A stretch of DNA of 64,000 nucleotides from Aureitalea marina (GCF_002943755.1 NZ_MQUB01000001.1:2096501-2160500); one strand, 5' to 3'. Positions 24,885 through 34,196 are shown, counted from the stretch's first letter. Numbers and translations: made by a program. Notes: generated by a model not told the origin, from the letters alone.

Positions 24885-27800
24885 GTCCTTGAGAAACTGC
24901 CAGTACTTGGAACGGAAAATAGAATCGTTCTCCTTGAATGGCTCATATGGTTTCGGACGGAAACTGTAGTTATAGGTTCCCCCAAACGGACATTCTGATC
25001 CAATGATTCCTCGATCTCAAAACTGGAATGATCCTCCTGGTTATAGGAGTAAGAGAAGGTAAAGTTCTCTATGTCATAAGGCATAGGTTTCTTCTCGGTA
25101 TTGGTCCTGTCCTTTCGAACTCCGATGAAGTTGATACTTTGACGTCTGGTATATTCAATGGATTGATTCCTGATCTGATCCCGCTCTGCATCCGACGCAG
25201 CATTGTCCAAACGAGTATCCAATTCAATATCCTGGAACTCAGGGTCGAATTGAGGTGTGATCTCCTCCTCGCCAATTCCGTAATTGAAGGGTAACTGAAC
25301 ACCCCAGTTTGCAGGTAAAAGCTGCCCCAGGTTCAGGTTTGTAACCACATCATAGCCTTTTACGTCTTCTTGGGCCCGCTGGTTCGGCCCCTGCTCAATG
25401 GATCCGAATCCGACCGTAGACATACGACCTGCTGCGCTCACATTGGCAAAATCTGCCAGGTTTGCATCCAAACTGGCTATTGCCGCCCAGCCTCCTTCAT
25501 TCTTCAATTCGGAAAGTCGCAATTCGTTGAACCAGGCCTCACCGCAAATATCGTTATTGGTGGCATTTCTAAGCCCCAACATGATCACCCGTACATTTCC
25601 AAAACTAGGGTTACCCTGAATACCGATCTTCAATGGGTTACCACCCTGAATGGATTCTGGGTCCAGTTCTTCCTGATCAAAGAAGATTAGTTCTGTGGGG
25701 TCTGAATTTGGATTTCCTAAAACCCTTGCCTTAACTTCCTGCAAAAGTCTCAATGGTAGGTTCAGCCGGTTCTCTAAAGGCCAGATCTCTTCGGGATTGG
25801 TAGTTCCAAATGGGGTCGTATTTAGTGGGATCCGAATTTCATAGAAACTATTGGTCAGGTCGTTACCCATCCGTACGAAAGCTTCCATATCTCCGTCTGC
25901 GATCATGGTTTCACCAACCAGCGATTCGGCGTGAATGAACATCTCCAAGTTCTCGTACTGACGCATGTCGATGTTGAAATTCTTATATGCCCCACGGCCG
26001 TCTCCAGGTTCCAGACCACATACCCTTAAGGCCAGTGACTGCTCATTTTGACGGATAATGTTGTTGTTATTGTTCAATTCCTCTCGGAATACACCTGGAG
26101 GCAGAACGTAAGGAATAGGCTCTCGCGTCTCATTGGCTTCAATGTTTACCGCCTCGTTCTCGAAGGTGGTATCGTCCAGCTCTGGGTCTTCGCCGGAATC
26201 GTCCAACGTACCTAAGAAACGTCTGTAGTCTCCACGGACTAGTTCTAGGGTTCCAAATCGGAGAACCGTATTTTGTTCGAATTCGGACAGGTACATTCGC
26301 ATAAAGCGGATTGACCGCAAATCAGCGATTCCGTTTACGGCTTCATCTGCATCACTAATAGGCACGCGGAACTGAAGCCATCTAACCGGGATCACCTCGT
26401 TGGTCTGGGTAGTAACCTCTATCTCACGGACATCCTGTATATACCTGGTGTTTTCCTGGGTCATCCCGGGGAAGAGATCGATCTCGTATTCGAAATAACT
26501 ATCTACCGTGTTCATGGTATTGTCACGGTTGATGTCCTCCACATCTGGCTGAGCAGTATTCCCCGGTCCGTATTAGTAACCTCGACGGGCGAATTCCCTT
26601 GGGACCCATTGTAGAGTTTATAGCGCTCCAGAATACTTCCGTCTGCCTGCAAGAAGTATTGATAGTTATCCCTGGACGGGTCGGGGTCACCGGAAAAGTT
26701 CGGGAACTTAGCTGCCTCTTCGGCATCGCTTAGACCATCGTACCCAATATCCTGATTGATCCTTTCCTGCCCTTCTGTATCAAAGGTGTAGATCAGGGAC
26801 TGGTTAGTCGGTACTTTACCCCATTCCGTGGGAAGGGTATTGGCTGTACTAGCATCAGCAGGTAATCCGTTTTCGTATTGTTTACGTCCGTCCTTGAGTA
26901 CATCTTCAGAGATGTTACCCAAGTTGAAATATAATTTACCCCATCGTTCCCGGCACTCTCGTCATAGATAAAGGGGTCCATTAGCCAAAACTGGATGTAT
27001 TCTACGTTGGAACGCTCAAAGTCCGTTGTGTTCAACTGCCGAGAGATCCCACCGAAACGATCGCCTGGATTAGGCAGATCATTTCCACCTGCTGTCTGAG
27101 GGTTAAAGTTGTTCGGTCCTCGCTCTCCCGGATAATAAGCCAGGTCCAGGGTAAATAAAGCCTGGGTCTCCCCTTGGATTAGATCCTGGTTAGGGAAGAT
27201 CTCGTCCCGGAACACCCGACGGGTGAAGGGAGAGGAAATATCTTCGTCAGAAACATCATCCGGCCGCTGAATGCTGTAGAATATCGGATCGATGGTATAC
27301 CAGTTCATAAAGGCCCGGTTGTAATTGTAGGCCAGGTCGCCATTGGATAATTCTCCACCAAAACCGATCGGTGTGGAAGAGAGGAACCAGGTTTGTGGTA
27401 AACTCACATCCAAAGCGGTTTGGGAGGCTTCAAAATCATCCACATAAGAAGTGATCTTCCCATCAAAATCTGAGATCTTCGGTGCACCCGGGATCAGATA
27501 GGCAAATTCTCCTCTTACAGAGACGTTGGACTCCACCTCCGTATCCACATTGGGTAATTTATTGACCAAACGGGTCAAGAAAGGCACTTCAGTGGAGTAA
27601 TTGGTGTTAAAGCCCAGAATGGTGTTATTGATGGGTTCCTGAGAAAAGGCCGATTTTTGAGTCAACGGCCGCTCATTAAGATTGAGGTAGGTGGCCCCAC
27701 CTGGAAATCATCCGTGAATCTATGCTCCACATTCAGACCTGTAAACCTTCTGGTCTGCTGACCGAACAAGGCATTGTTCTCCGTGGTGATATTGATCGGA

Positions 27801-30040
27801 ATATTGGAGTTAAGCAATGCAGGATCCAATATCTGTACCCGTCCGAGTTGGTAGTTTACCGTGTAATCCACTCCCTCGACCAAGGTACGACCACCTGCCG
27901 TGACGGTGACTGATCCCTGCGGAATATTAAAGGCCCCGATGGGGATACCATCTGCCCCAGTTGATTTATAACTTCCCCTTAGTTGGAATTTGTTCTTGTC
28001 GCTGTCCTCCTGTTCCGCCTGAATCTTGGTGGTTCGATACAAGCTTCTGAATACGTATTTGTTCTGGTTGGCGTTGTAACTGCCTGGAATGTCGTAATTC
28101 TCCCCGCCACTGTCTGCGAGTTTGTCAAAGAGATATTCTCCAAAGGGCTCAACAGAAGTAAAGATCACGCGCCCATTTTGGGCATCTACCGTAATTCCCG
28201 GAACAAAATCGAAGAAACCGTCCCCGTCCTGTTGAGGGTCATTGTTGAAGTTCAATTGGTCCCAATTGAACACACGCAATAGAACAGTATTATCCACATC
28301 CTCCGGTAAAGGCAAAGCCGGGAAACTAGGAGAATCCGGGGCTGGAGTAATATAGTTCAATGGGGAGGGATCCAAATACAGAATATTTAGCCTGAAATCC
28401 TCCCGTTCCAATTGGAACCCTCCAATCGGATAGATGTTTTTCATCATGATGTCCCAAACAGGTTCATCAACTATGGTGATGTTACTTTTCAACATCTTCA
28501 CCACCAGGTTCTGAGGTATCCCTAGCACCTCATCGTCAGGGTCAGGATCAGGATCGGGATCCGGGTTAGGGTCGATCCCACCACCTATCTCTCCATTGGC
28601 CTGTACCCCGTCGGTGGAGAATTCACCTACCTGGAAAACATTTCCATTGACCGTATACTGGAAGGCAACACCCAGGACCTCGTCATTATTCAGTCGTTGA
28701 TTCAGGGAGATATATCCCAATTGGGTATTCAATTGGTATTCTCCTGGATTTAGCCTACGTGCATTCTCTTGCACCACATAATCCACACCATCGGTCACCG
28801 GTATCCCAAATCCTTGGGAGACAGTAGCAACGTCCCGAATTTGCTCATTTAGAATGGTTGGGGCAGTCCCTTCACCTAATCCAAGTGGGTTGAAGTCGTT
28901 ATTCCCGTTATCCGGGAATGCACCAGGAGCCGCATTGATAAAGCCTCCAGGTATCACGTCCAGACCAATATTGGTCGGGTCGGATTCCCCTATGTCCTGA
29001 ACAGCAACTATGCTTCTGACATCTTGGGTATTGTTGTTACGGTTGGTGATCCACACCTCGATCCTCGTGATCTGCACATTGGAATTCACAAAGGGATATT
29101 GCTGCAACACACGATCGTAATTGTCCCGGAAATAATGCGACAGGAAGAAGTGTCGATTCTCATCATAGTCCAGAGCAAAGAGTTCAAATGGAGTGACGGT
29201 AGCTCCTCCTTCTGCGGTAACAGAGCGGGTTTCGGATTGTTGCTCGGAAAACACACCGGTAATGGTTGTATTTCCAAACTGTAATTCTGTTTTGACCCCA
29301 AAAAGACTTTGAGCACCCTGGATCAAGGTACTGTTGAGCGGCATAGAAACATTACCTACTTCGATCTTTTGAATGATGTCGTCCTCGGTCGGGGTGTATT
29401 CCAATTTGATCTGATTCTGGAAATCGAAAGTGGATTGGGTGTCATAATTGGCTGTGATCTGCAGACGCTCACCTACTTTCCCCAGTAAACTCAAACTGAT
29501 CCTTTGGTCAAAATCGAAGGATAGATTAGACCTGTTTCTGGGAGAAAAGGTCGGGTTATCCTGTTTTGTAAAGAGAACCCCAAGATCCATTTCTACCGTT
29601 CCTTGTGGAATGACCTCGATGGTATTTCCTCCAAAGATGGTCTCGAAGAAATTAGAATTCACGTAGAAGGTCGGCAATAGGTTCTTCTGGGCGTCCTCGG
29701 ACCCTTCCTTTCTTCCGTCTGCGGCATCTATCTTCTCTTTGAAATAAGACCTCATCTCCTCCCTGAGTCTCAACTCCTCGTATTCCTCCGGAGTCAAAAT
29801 GATAGGGTAGCTGATATTGAAACTTCCCAGGGTTTGGGTGTAGATATAGCGATCCGTAATGGGATCGTAGGTGTAAAGGTCTTCTATACTTGTTGGAATG
29901 GGCAGATCCATTTGACCCTCATCATATCCAGCAGGAACAGAATCCTGGGCCTGGGATGCGAACAGGCCGCCAAAGAAAAATATCGAGAGAAGTAACAGCC
30001 GACCAAAGGCCTTATGGTAATCGTAATTTTTGATGCCCAA
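22767..30040 (-). CDS. sprA: SprA, type IX secretion translocon / gliding protein, with four apparent frameshifts
   Basis: SprA (Sov) is the very large outer-membrane barrel that forms the export channel of the type IX secretion system. The coding region is open in five overlapping pieces that together read as one protein. Junctions are at minus-strand G runs at 27694-27697, 26939-26942, 26561-26564 and 24979-24983, where one added G restores a continuous and sensible reading (for example DDFQVGATYLNLNERPLTQK). The span of 7274 bases plus four gives 7278, exactly 2426 codons. A signal-like N-terminus, two SprA-type repeats, an Asp-Pro repeat (about residues 493-505) and a C-terminal barrel with the final strand SGITLRYNFGN are present. 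The start is a TTG three bases after the ruvA stop. It forms an operon with ruvA and gcvH. Confidence 0.93.
24881..26542 (-). CDS. SprA open piece 4 of 5
   Basis: Real from DVEDINRDNTMNTVDSYFEY to SLDQNVRLG (ending at the G run 24983-24979). It includes ACGEAWFNELRLSE-like text (DICGEAWFNELRLSELKNEG), the strand-rich middle of SprA. The tail EPITTVSVRNH is shifted. Confidence 0.72.
   Translation of the reverse strand: MEDINRDNTMNTVDSYFEYEIDLFPGMTQENTRYIQDVREIEVTTQTNEVIPVRWLQFRVPISDADEAVNGIADLRSIRFMRMYLSEFEQNTVLRFGTLELVRGDYRRFLGTLDDSGEDPELDDTTFENEAVNIEANETREPIPYVLPPGVFREELNNNNNIIRQNEQSLALRVCGLEPGDGRGAYKNFNIDMRQYENLEMFIHAESLVGETMIADGDMEAFVRMGNDLTNSFYEIRIPLNTTPFGTTNPEEIWPLENRLNLPLRLLQEVKARVLGNPNSDPTELIFFDQEELDPESIQGGNPLKIGIQGNPSFGNVRVIMLGLRNATNNDICGEAWFNELRLSELKNEGGWAAIASLDANLADFANVSAAGRMSTVGFGSIEQGPNQRAQEDVKGYDVVTNLNLGQLLPANWGVQLPFNYGIGEEEITPQFDPEFQDIELDTRLDNAASDAERDQIRNQSIEYTRRQSINFIGVRKDRTNTEKKPMPYDIENFTFSYSYNQEDHSSFEIEESLDQNVRLGEPITTVSVRNHMSHSRRTILFSVPSTGSFSRT
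26512..26922 (-). CDS. SprA open piece 3 of 5
   Basis: Short piece whose real part is LGNISEDVLKDGRKQYENG through TNTDRG (about 26938-26565). After the G run at 26564-26561 the frame is wrong and ends in MWRTSTVTIP. Confidence 0.7.
   Translation of the reverse strand: MGNISEDVLKDGRKQYENGLPADASTANTLPTEWGKVPTNQSLIYTFDTEGQERINQDIGYDGLSDAEEAAKFPNFSGDPDPSRDNYQYFLQADGSILERYKLYNGSQGNSPVEVTNTDRGILLSQMWRTSTVTIP
26793..27665 (-). CDS. SprA open piece 2 of 5
   Basis: True sequence from TQKSAFSQEPINNTILGFN to ESAGNDG (about 27690-26942). The residues after that, starting VNYISTWVTS, are a shifted tail that overlaps piece 3. It carries LIPGAPKISDFDGKITSYVD, a SprA hallmark. Confidence 0.7.
   Translation of the reverse strand: MTQKSAFSQEPINNTILGFNTNYSTEVPFLTRLVNKLPNVDTEVESNVSVRGEFAYLIPGAPKISDFDGKITSYVDDFEASQTALDVSLPQTWFLSSTPIGFGGELSNGDLAYNYNRAFMNWYTIDPIFYSIQRPDDVSDEDISSPFTRRVFRDEIFPNQDLIQGETQALFTLDLAYYPGERGPNNFNPQTAGGNDLPNPGDRFGGISRQLNTTDFERSNVEYIQFWLMDPFIYDESAGNDGVNYISTWVTSLKMYSRTDVNNTKTDYLLMLVQPIPFPRNGVKYRLTSP
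27662..30040 (-). CDS. SprA open piece 1 of 5 (N-terminal third)
   Basis: Genuine SprA reading runs from TTG 30040 to the G run at 27697-27694; the last dozen residues (PPTSILMSGR) are out-of-frame tail. It holds the signal region (GRLLLLSIFFFGGLFASQAQ), the first SprA N-terminal domain and the DPDPDPDPDD repeat. Confidence 0.75.
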   Translation of the reverse strand: MGIKNYDYHKAFGRLLLLSIFFFGGLFASQAQDSVPAGYDEGQMDLPIPTSIEDLYTYDPITDRYIYTQTLGSFNISYPIILTPEEYEELRLREEMRSYFKEKIDAADGRKEGSEDAQKNLLPTFYVNSNFFETIFGGNTIEVIPQGTVEMDLGVLFTKQDNPTFSPRNRSNLSFDFDQRISLSLLGKVGERLQITANYDTQSTFDFQNQIKLEYTPTEDDIIQKIEVGNVSMPLNSTLIQGAQSLFGVKTELQFGNTTITGVFSEQQSETRSVTAEGGATVTPFELFALDYDENRHFFLSHYFRDNYDRVLQQYPFVNSNVQITRIEVWITNRNNNTQDVRSIVAVQDIGESDPTNIGLDVIPGGFINAAPGAFPDNGNNDFNPLGLGEGTAPTILNEQIRDVATVSQGFGIPVTDGVDYVVQENARRLNPGEYQLNTQLGYISLNQRLNNDEVLGVAFQYTVNGNVFQVGEFSTDGVQANGEIGGGIDPNPDPDPDPDPDDEVLGIPQNLVVKMLKSNITIVDEPVWDIMMKNIYPIGGFQLEREDFRLNILYLDPSPLNYITPAPDSPSFPALPLPEDVDNTVLLRVFNWDQLNFNNDPQQDGDGFFDFVPGITVDAQNGRVIFTSVEPFGEYLFDKLADSGGENYDIPGSYNANQNKYVFRSLYRTTKIQAEQEDSDKNKFQLRGSYKSTGADGIPIGAFNIPQGSVTVTAGGRTLVEGVDYTVNYQLGRVQILDPALLNSNIPINITTENNALFGQQTRRFTGLNVEHRFTDDFQVGPPTSILMSGR

Positions 30041-30043
30041 ACT

Positions 30044-30625
30044 CTATAACTTTTTTAGCGCTGCTTTAATGATGTCCTCAACAGAGGCATCAGGTTGTTC
30101 TTTGACAATGGCATTACAGACTTTCTCGGCCGCCTTTCTGGCAAAGCCAAGGGTCTCCAATGCAGATAACGCTTCATCCCTGTTCGTATTGCTTGAAACC
30201 ACCGAAACATCAGTCATTCCGTATGTTTTTAAGATGCGATCCTTCAGGTCTACGATCACTCGCTGAGCAGTTTTAGCACCTATCCCCTTGATTGATTGGA
30301 TAGTAGCAACATCTTCCGCTGCAATCGACTCCCTAACTTGCTCCGGGCTTAATGATGAAAGCATGGTCCTGGCCGTGCTCGCCCCAACTCCGGAAACCGA
30401 GATCAACATCCGGAACATCTCCCGCTCGAAAACACTCGAAAATCCATAAAGGATCTGAGCGTCTTCCCGCACCAAAAAATGAGTGAATAAACTAACGTTT
30501 TCTGTGTCCGGGAGCTTCGAAAAAGTGTTCAGCGAGATCTGAACCTCATAACCTACTCCATTACATTCGATCACAACTACAGTAGGGTTCTTTTCGACAA
30601 GTCTTCCCTTTAAATGAGTAATCAT
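30044..30625 (-). CDS. ruvA: Holliday junction branch-migration protein RuvA
   Basis: RuvA (193 aa) binds the four-way junction as a tetramer and loads RuvB. It opens MITHLKGRLVEKNPTVVVIE, has the OB-fold domain I (about 1-62), helix-hairpin-helix segments (ISVSGVGASTARTML and IQSIKGIGAKTAQRVIVDLKD) and the C-terminal domain III that contacts RuvB (DEALSALETLGFARKAAEKV). Length is normal. It is the first gene before sprA; ruvB is at 37718-38740 under its own promoter. Confidence 0.96.
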   Translation of the reverse strand: MITHLKGRLVEKNPTVVVIECNGVGYEVQISLNTFSKLPDTENVSLFTHFLVREDAQILYGFSSVFEREMFRMLISVSGVGASTARTMLSSLSPEQVRESIAAEDVATIQSIKGIGAKTAQRVIVDLKDRILKTYGMTDVSVVSSNTNRDEALSALETLGFARKAAEKVCNAIVKEQPDASVEDIIKAALKKL

Positions 30626-30647
30626 CTATAAAGGCAGGTTAAAGCCC

Positions 30648-30655
30648 CAAATATA
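30648..30655 (-). promoter_or_regulatory. -7 box of the ruvA-sprA-gcvH operon
   Basis: TATATTTG (30655-30648, minus strand) is a perfect TAnnTTTG, about 22 bases before the ruvA ATG. A TTG 16 bases further upstream (AGTTGAAG) is a poor -33 candidate. Confidence 0.55.
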
Positions 30656-30703
30656 GTATAATTATTCGCTTCAACTAGCGGAAAAATGACCAAAATTTAA
30701 GGA

Positions 30704-33013
30704 CTATTTAACGGGATTTTTCCTGCGTGCAGCGTCCATTTCCCGGCGCTCTTTTTGTTGAGCGTCTACCACTACAATAGCGGCCATATTGACCATCTCT
30801 TCGACACTTGCACCCAACTGAAGTATGTGAACCGGTTTGCGCATGCCTAACATGATCGGCCCGATGGACTCTACCCCTCTTGATTCTTTCAAGGTCTTGT
30901 AGTTACTATTGGCAGAATCAAGGTTAGGAAAGATCAAGGCGTTGACCTTTTTTCCGGCTAATTTGGAGAAAGGATAGGTGTTCTTGAGCATCTCCCGATT
31001 GAGCGCAAAATCTGTCTGAACTTCTCCATCTACGATCATATCCGGGTTGGATTCATGTAACATAGCCACAGCCTCTCTTACTTTGGCCGCATGGGGGTCC
31101 TTGGAGGCACCGAAATTGGCATAGGAGATCATCGCGATCACCGGGGTCAGGCCAAACATCTTGACCGTGTAGTTGGTCATCTGTGCAATATTGGCCAGTT
31201 CTTTAGCCGTAGGGTTGATGTTGATGGACGTATCCGAAATGAATATCGGGCCTTTGTTGGTCAGCATCAGGTTGGTCGTTGCCACCTTGTCCACTCCATC
31301 AAATTTCCCAATGGTCTCCATTACAGGTTTAAATACTGCAGCATAAGCCCGTGCATAACCCGCGATCATTCCGTCGGCATCTCCTTCGTTCACCATCATG
31401 GCTGCGAAGTAATTGCGTTCCCGCATCAATCGCATTGCATCGTATTTGGTCACACCTCTACGTTTGCGTCTTTGCCAGTACTTCTCGGCATAACTGAGCA
31501 ATCGCGGCAATTCTGCATCCGATTTAGGGTCAATGATCTCCAGTTTAGAATCAAAGCCCAACTCCTCCATCAGTTCCAGGATCACAGATTCCCTACCCAG
31601 CAGGATAGGAATAGCCATACCTTCCTCGTAAGCGATTTGTGCGGCTTTCAATACATCCAGGTGATCGGCCTCCGCAAAGACCACTCGTTTTGGGTCTGAC
31701 TTGGCCCGGTCCATGAGTAATCTGACCAGTTTATTGTCACTACCCATCCGCTGGTAGAGGTCCTCGGTGTAAACATCCCAATCCGTGATAGGCTCAGTGG
31801 CCACTCCACTTTCCATTGCCGCCTTGGCAACAGCTGGAGGTACGGTGGCTATCAATCTGGGATCAAAAGGTTTAGGAATTATATAGTCCTTACCAAAGGT
31901 CAACCTAGTCTCTCCGTAGGCAATGTTCACCTGTTCCGGGACTGGTTGTTTAGCCAGATCGGCCAGGGCCTTGACCGCAGCCATCTTCATGGGTTCGTTG
32001 ATCTTCTTTGCCCTAACATCTAAGGCTCCACGGAATATGAACGGGAACCCTAGCACATTGTTCACCTGGTTGGGATGATCGCTTCGGCCGGTAGCCATGA
32101 TGATATCATCTCTGGTTTTACATGCCAGGTCGTAATTGATCTCCGGGTCCGGATTGGCCATGGCAAAAACAATTGGTTTGGCCGCCATGGAAAGCAACAT
32201 TTCAGGGCTTACGATGTCTGCAATGGACAAGCCTACAAAGACATCGGCATCTATCATAGCCTCTTCCAGGGTGTCGATCTTTCGAGCCGTCGCAAATTCG
32301 GATTTTTCAGGTGTTAGTTGCTCCCTGTCCTTCCGGATCACCCCCTTGCTATCTAACATGACAATATTTTCGCTATCGGCTCCAAATGCCTTGTACAAGC
32401 GAGTACAGGAAACTGCTGCTGCCCCTGCGCCACTGATCACTATTTTTACCTTGTCGATCTTTTTCCCCGTGATCTCCAGGGCATTGAGCAAGGCTGCAGC
32501 CGAAATGATGGCGGTTCCGTGTTGATCGTCGTGCATCACCGGAATATCCAGTTCTTCCTTTAATCGACGTTCGATCTCGAAGGCCTCCGGCGCCTTGATA
32601 TCTTCCAGGTTTATCCCTCCAAAAGTGGGAGCAATACGCTTGACGGTCTCTATGAATTCATCTATGTTTTCTGTATCGATCTCGATATCGAAGACATCGA
32701 TATCAGCAAAGATCTTAAACAGCAAGCCCTTGCCTTCCATAACCGGTTTGGACGCCTCCGGCCCAATATTACCGAGTCCTAAAACGGCAGTTCCGTTGGA
32801 GATGACCGCCACCAGGTTACCCTTGTTGGTGTATCGATAAACATCGCTTTCACGTTTTTCGATCTCAAGGCAAGGTTCGGCAACACCGGGTGAATAAGCC
32901 AAGGAAAGATCTCGTTGTGTGGCGTATTTCTTGGTAGGAACGACCTGGATCTTACCAGGTCTTGGTTTGGCGTGATAGAGCAGTGCTTCTCGCCTTCTGC
33001 TTTGCTTACTCAT
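30704..33013 (-). CDS. maeB: NADP-dependent malic enzyme with C-terminal phosphotransacetylase domain (MaeB type)
   Basis: This 769-residue enzyme decarboxylates malate to pyruvate. The malic N-terminal domain (about 15-150) shows LAYSPGVAEPCLEI and IKAPEAFEIERRLKEELDIP followed by VMHDDQHGTA. A Rossmann domain has VISGAGAAAVSC (about 193-204), and the C-terminal phosphotransacetylase-like domain (about 430-769) has IFPNLDSANSNYK and MLGMRKPVHILQLGASVEEM. In MaeB proteins the PTA part is generally inactive and regulatory (acetyl-CoA sensing). The gene is transcribed alone from its own promoter. Confidence 0.95.
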   Translation of the reverse strand: MSKQSRRREALLYHAKPRPGKIQVVPTKKYATQRDLSLAYSPGVAEPCLEIEKRESDVYRYTNKGNLVAVISNGTAVLGLGNIGPEASKPVMEGKGLLFKIFADIDVFDIEIDTENIDEFIETVKRIAPTFGGINLEDIKAPEAFEIERRLKEELDIPVMHDDQHGTAIISAAALLNALEITGKKIDKVKIVISGAGAAAVSCTRLYKAFGADSENIVMLDSKGVIRKDREQLTPEKSEFATARKIDTLEEAMIDADVFVGLSIADIVSPEMLLSMAAKPIVFAMANPDPEINYDLACKTRDDIIMATGRSDHPNQVNNVLGFPFIFRGALDVRAKKINEPMKMAAVKALADLAKQPVPEQVNIAYGETRLTFGKDYIIPKPFDPRLIATVPPAVAKAAMESGVATEPITDWDVYTEDLYQRMGSDNKLVRLLMDRAKSDPKRVVFAEADHLDVLKAAQIAYEEGMAIPILLGRESVILELMEELGFDSKLEIIDPKSDAELPRLLSYAEKYWQRRKRRGVTKYDAMRLMRERNYFAAMMVNEGDADGMIAGYARAYAAVFKPVMETIGKFDGVDKVATTNLMLTNKGPIFISDTSININPTAKELANIAQMTNYTVKMFGLTPVIAMISYANFGASKDPHAAKVREAVAMLHESNPDMIVDGEVQTDFALNREMLKNTYPFSKLAGKKVNALIFPNLDSANSNYKTLKESRGVESIGPIMLGMRKPVHILQLGASVEEMVNMAAIVVVDAQQKERREMDAARRKNPVK

Positions 33014-33366
33014 GCTTGACAGGCTTGAACAAACAAAGGTAACGGACTGCCTCCTATGTTAAAAACAATTGACCAATTAGTTTTACTTCATAGGATGTGC
33101 CAAAAGAACATTCTTGAATAACCGGTCGATATTCCCGAATCACCCTAAACACCGTTTGCAACTGCTTGGAAGGAGCCCATATATTTGTCCTGTCCTCCCC
33201 TCCATCACACTTCAATTGATCACTTCCGAAATCGATAGCTGGTGTCAGCATCAGACCTGATGGTCTTTCATGAACACCTGGCCTATCCCTTCTGAGTGAG
33301 CCTTCACTTTAAATAGCCGCGGAAACCGAAAAGCGAACGAGTAGGTAATCATTAATTCTCTCTACA
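33014..33366. other. 353-base gap between maeB and the next gene, with a possible gene remnant
   Basis: The left end holds the maeB promoter. A minus-strand frame (33251-33054, ATG start; open back to about 33313) reads IWAPSKQLQTVFRVIREYRP and ends LIGQLFLT; composition looks protein-like, but there is no start signal, family match or neighbour support. It may be the tail of a decayed gene. The right part should contain the promoter of the 33367 gene; I cannot pick one out. Confidence 0.35.
33034..33041 (-). promoter_or_regulatory. -7 box of maeB
   Basis: TACCTTTG (33041-33034, minus strand) fits TAnnTTTG, about 20 bases upstream of the maeB ATG at 33013. The nearest TTG upstream is 24 bases away, so the -33 element is weak. 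Confidence 0.5.
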
Positions 33367-33783
33367 ATGAAAAAGTCAATCATCATTTCTTGCCTGATCC
33401 TCCTAAGCTGGTCTTGCCAAGACCTATTGGCCCAGGAATCCATCATTACCGATAACCTGGCATCGGTCCTGGACCAGAAAAAGAGCAACTCCAGGGATCT
33501 GGATGTCTTTCCCTGGAACGGTTGTAATGATTTCGAAGTCACCATCGATCTGGAGTATGTGCAGGTGACAACGACCATTATGGTCTGTTGTGCGATGGGT
33601 ATCTGTATTCCACACGGAACCGTATCAAATAGGGAGGTGACGCGCTTTCCCGCAACCATAGAAATTGTTTCTTCCAATTATGTTGATTACAACGGGCAAA
33701 AGATCAGCATTGCCCTGGGCACCTATGCGATCGATTCCAGCGGCAAACTGCAGGAATTGAGGTATAAAGTGATCAAGCCCTAG
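33367..33783 (+). CDS. Small secreted Cys-containing protein of unknown function
   Basis: This 138-residue protein has a signal peptide (MKKSIIISCLILLSWSCQDLL, probably cut after LLAQ). The SWSC context does not fit a lipobox well, so it is more likely periplasmic or exported than lipidated. The mature part contains NGCNDFEVTIDLEY and the Cys cluster MVCCAMGICIP, then a beta-rich tail (YNGQKISIALGTYAID). I recognise no family. It is followed after five bases by an RDD membrane protein and then by a secreted helical protein on the same strand, a small set that may be co-transcribed. Confidence 0.6.
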   Translation: MKKSIIISCLILLSWSCQDLLAQESIITDNLASVLDQKKSNSRDLDVFPWNGCNDFEVTIDLEYVQVTTTIMVCCAMGICIPHGTVSNREVTRFPATIEIVSSNYVDYNGQKISIALGTYAIDSSGKLQELRYKVIKP

Positions 33784-33788
33784 CGTTT

Positions 33789-34196
33789 GTGAAATCCCTT
33801 AAGCGAGACCGTATTATCGCGTTGATCATCGATATGCTTATTGTGCTGATCGGATACAATCTGCTGATCAACTTACTGAACATCACTACTGAGGAACGCC
33901 ATCTTTGGCATCTCAGGATCAAGATCTATTGGAAAGCCATCTTACTAGGCTGCTCCTACCTGTTCTACTTCTGGCTTATGGATGTTTTCCTGGCTGGAAA
34001 GACTTTAGGCAAGACCTTACTTAAAATACGCGTTGTCTCATCGGAAGGTCTACCACTAACATGGAAAACGCGACTGATACGAACGGTACTGAAAGTGATA
34101 GGGATCCTAATCCTACCGGTGGCTGCTGTGCTCTTTCTATGGGCGCGAAGCTTCACCGTACAGGATCAGGTTCTGGGAACTCGAGCCATTCGGTAA
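33789..34196 (+). CDS. RDD-family membrane protein
   Basis: This 135-residue protein starts at GTG 33789. The start must lie before RDRIIALIIDMLIVL, which bears the R-x-x-A-x-x-I-D signature of the RDD family, and no ATG is available there. Three or four membrane helices follow, with GKTLGKTLLKIRVVSSEGLP (the conserved loop) and TVQDQVLGTRAI at the C-terminus. Some RDD proteins have been linked to ion or proton exchange, but the family is largely uncharacterised. It is five bases after the small secreted protein. Confidence 0.82.
   Translation: MKSLKRDRIIALIIDMLIVLIGYNLLINLLNITTEERHLWHLRIKIYWKAILLGCSYLFYFWLMDVFLAGKTLGKTLLKIRVVSSEGLPLTWKTRLIRTVLKVIGILILPVAAVLFLWARSFTVQDQVLGTRAIR

Noticed and set aside
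24979-27697. Programmed frameshifting in sprA.
   Set aside because: Four separate shifts in one gene, all in the same direction and none with a slippery-site and structure arrangement, fit base loss in the sequence much better.
28530-28580. Short tandem repeat of GGATCAGGATC type.
   Set aside because: It encodes the Asp-Pro repeat of SprA in the right frame.
22767-30040. SprA as five separate genes.
   Set aside because: The pieces continue one another at each break and together match a single large SprA; none has its own start.
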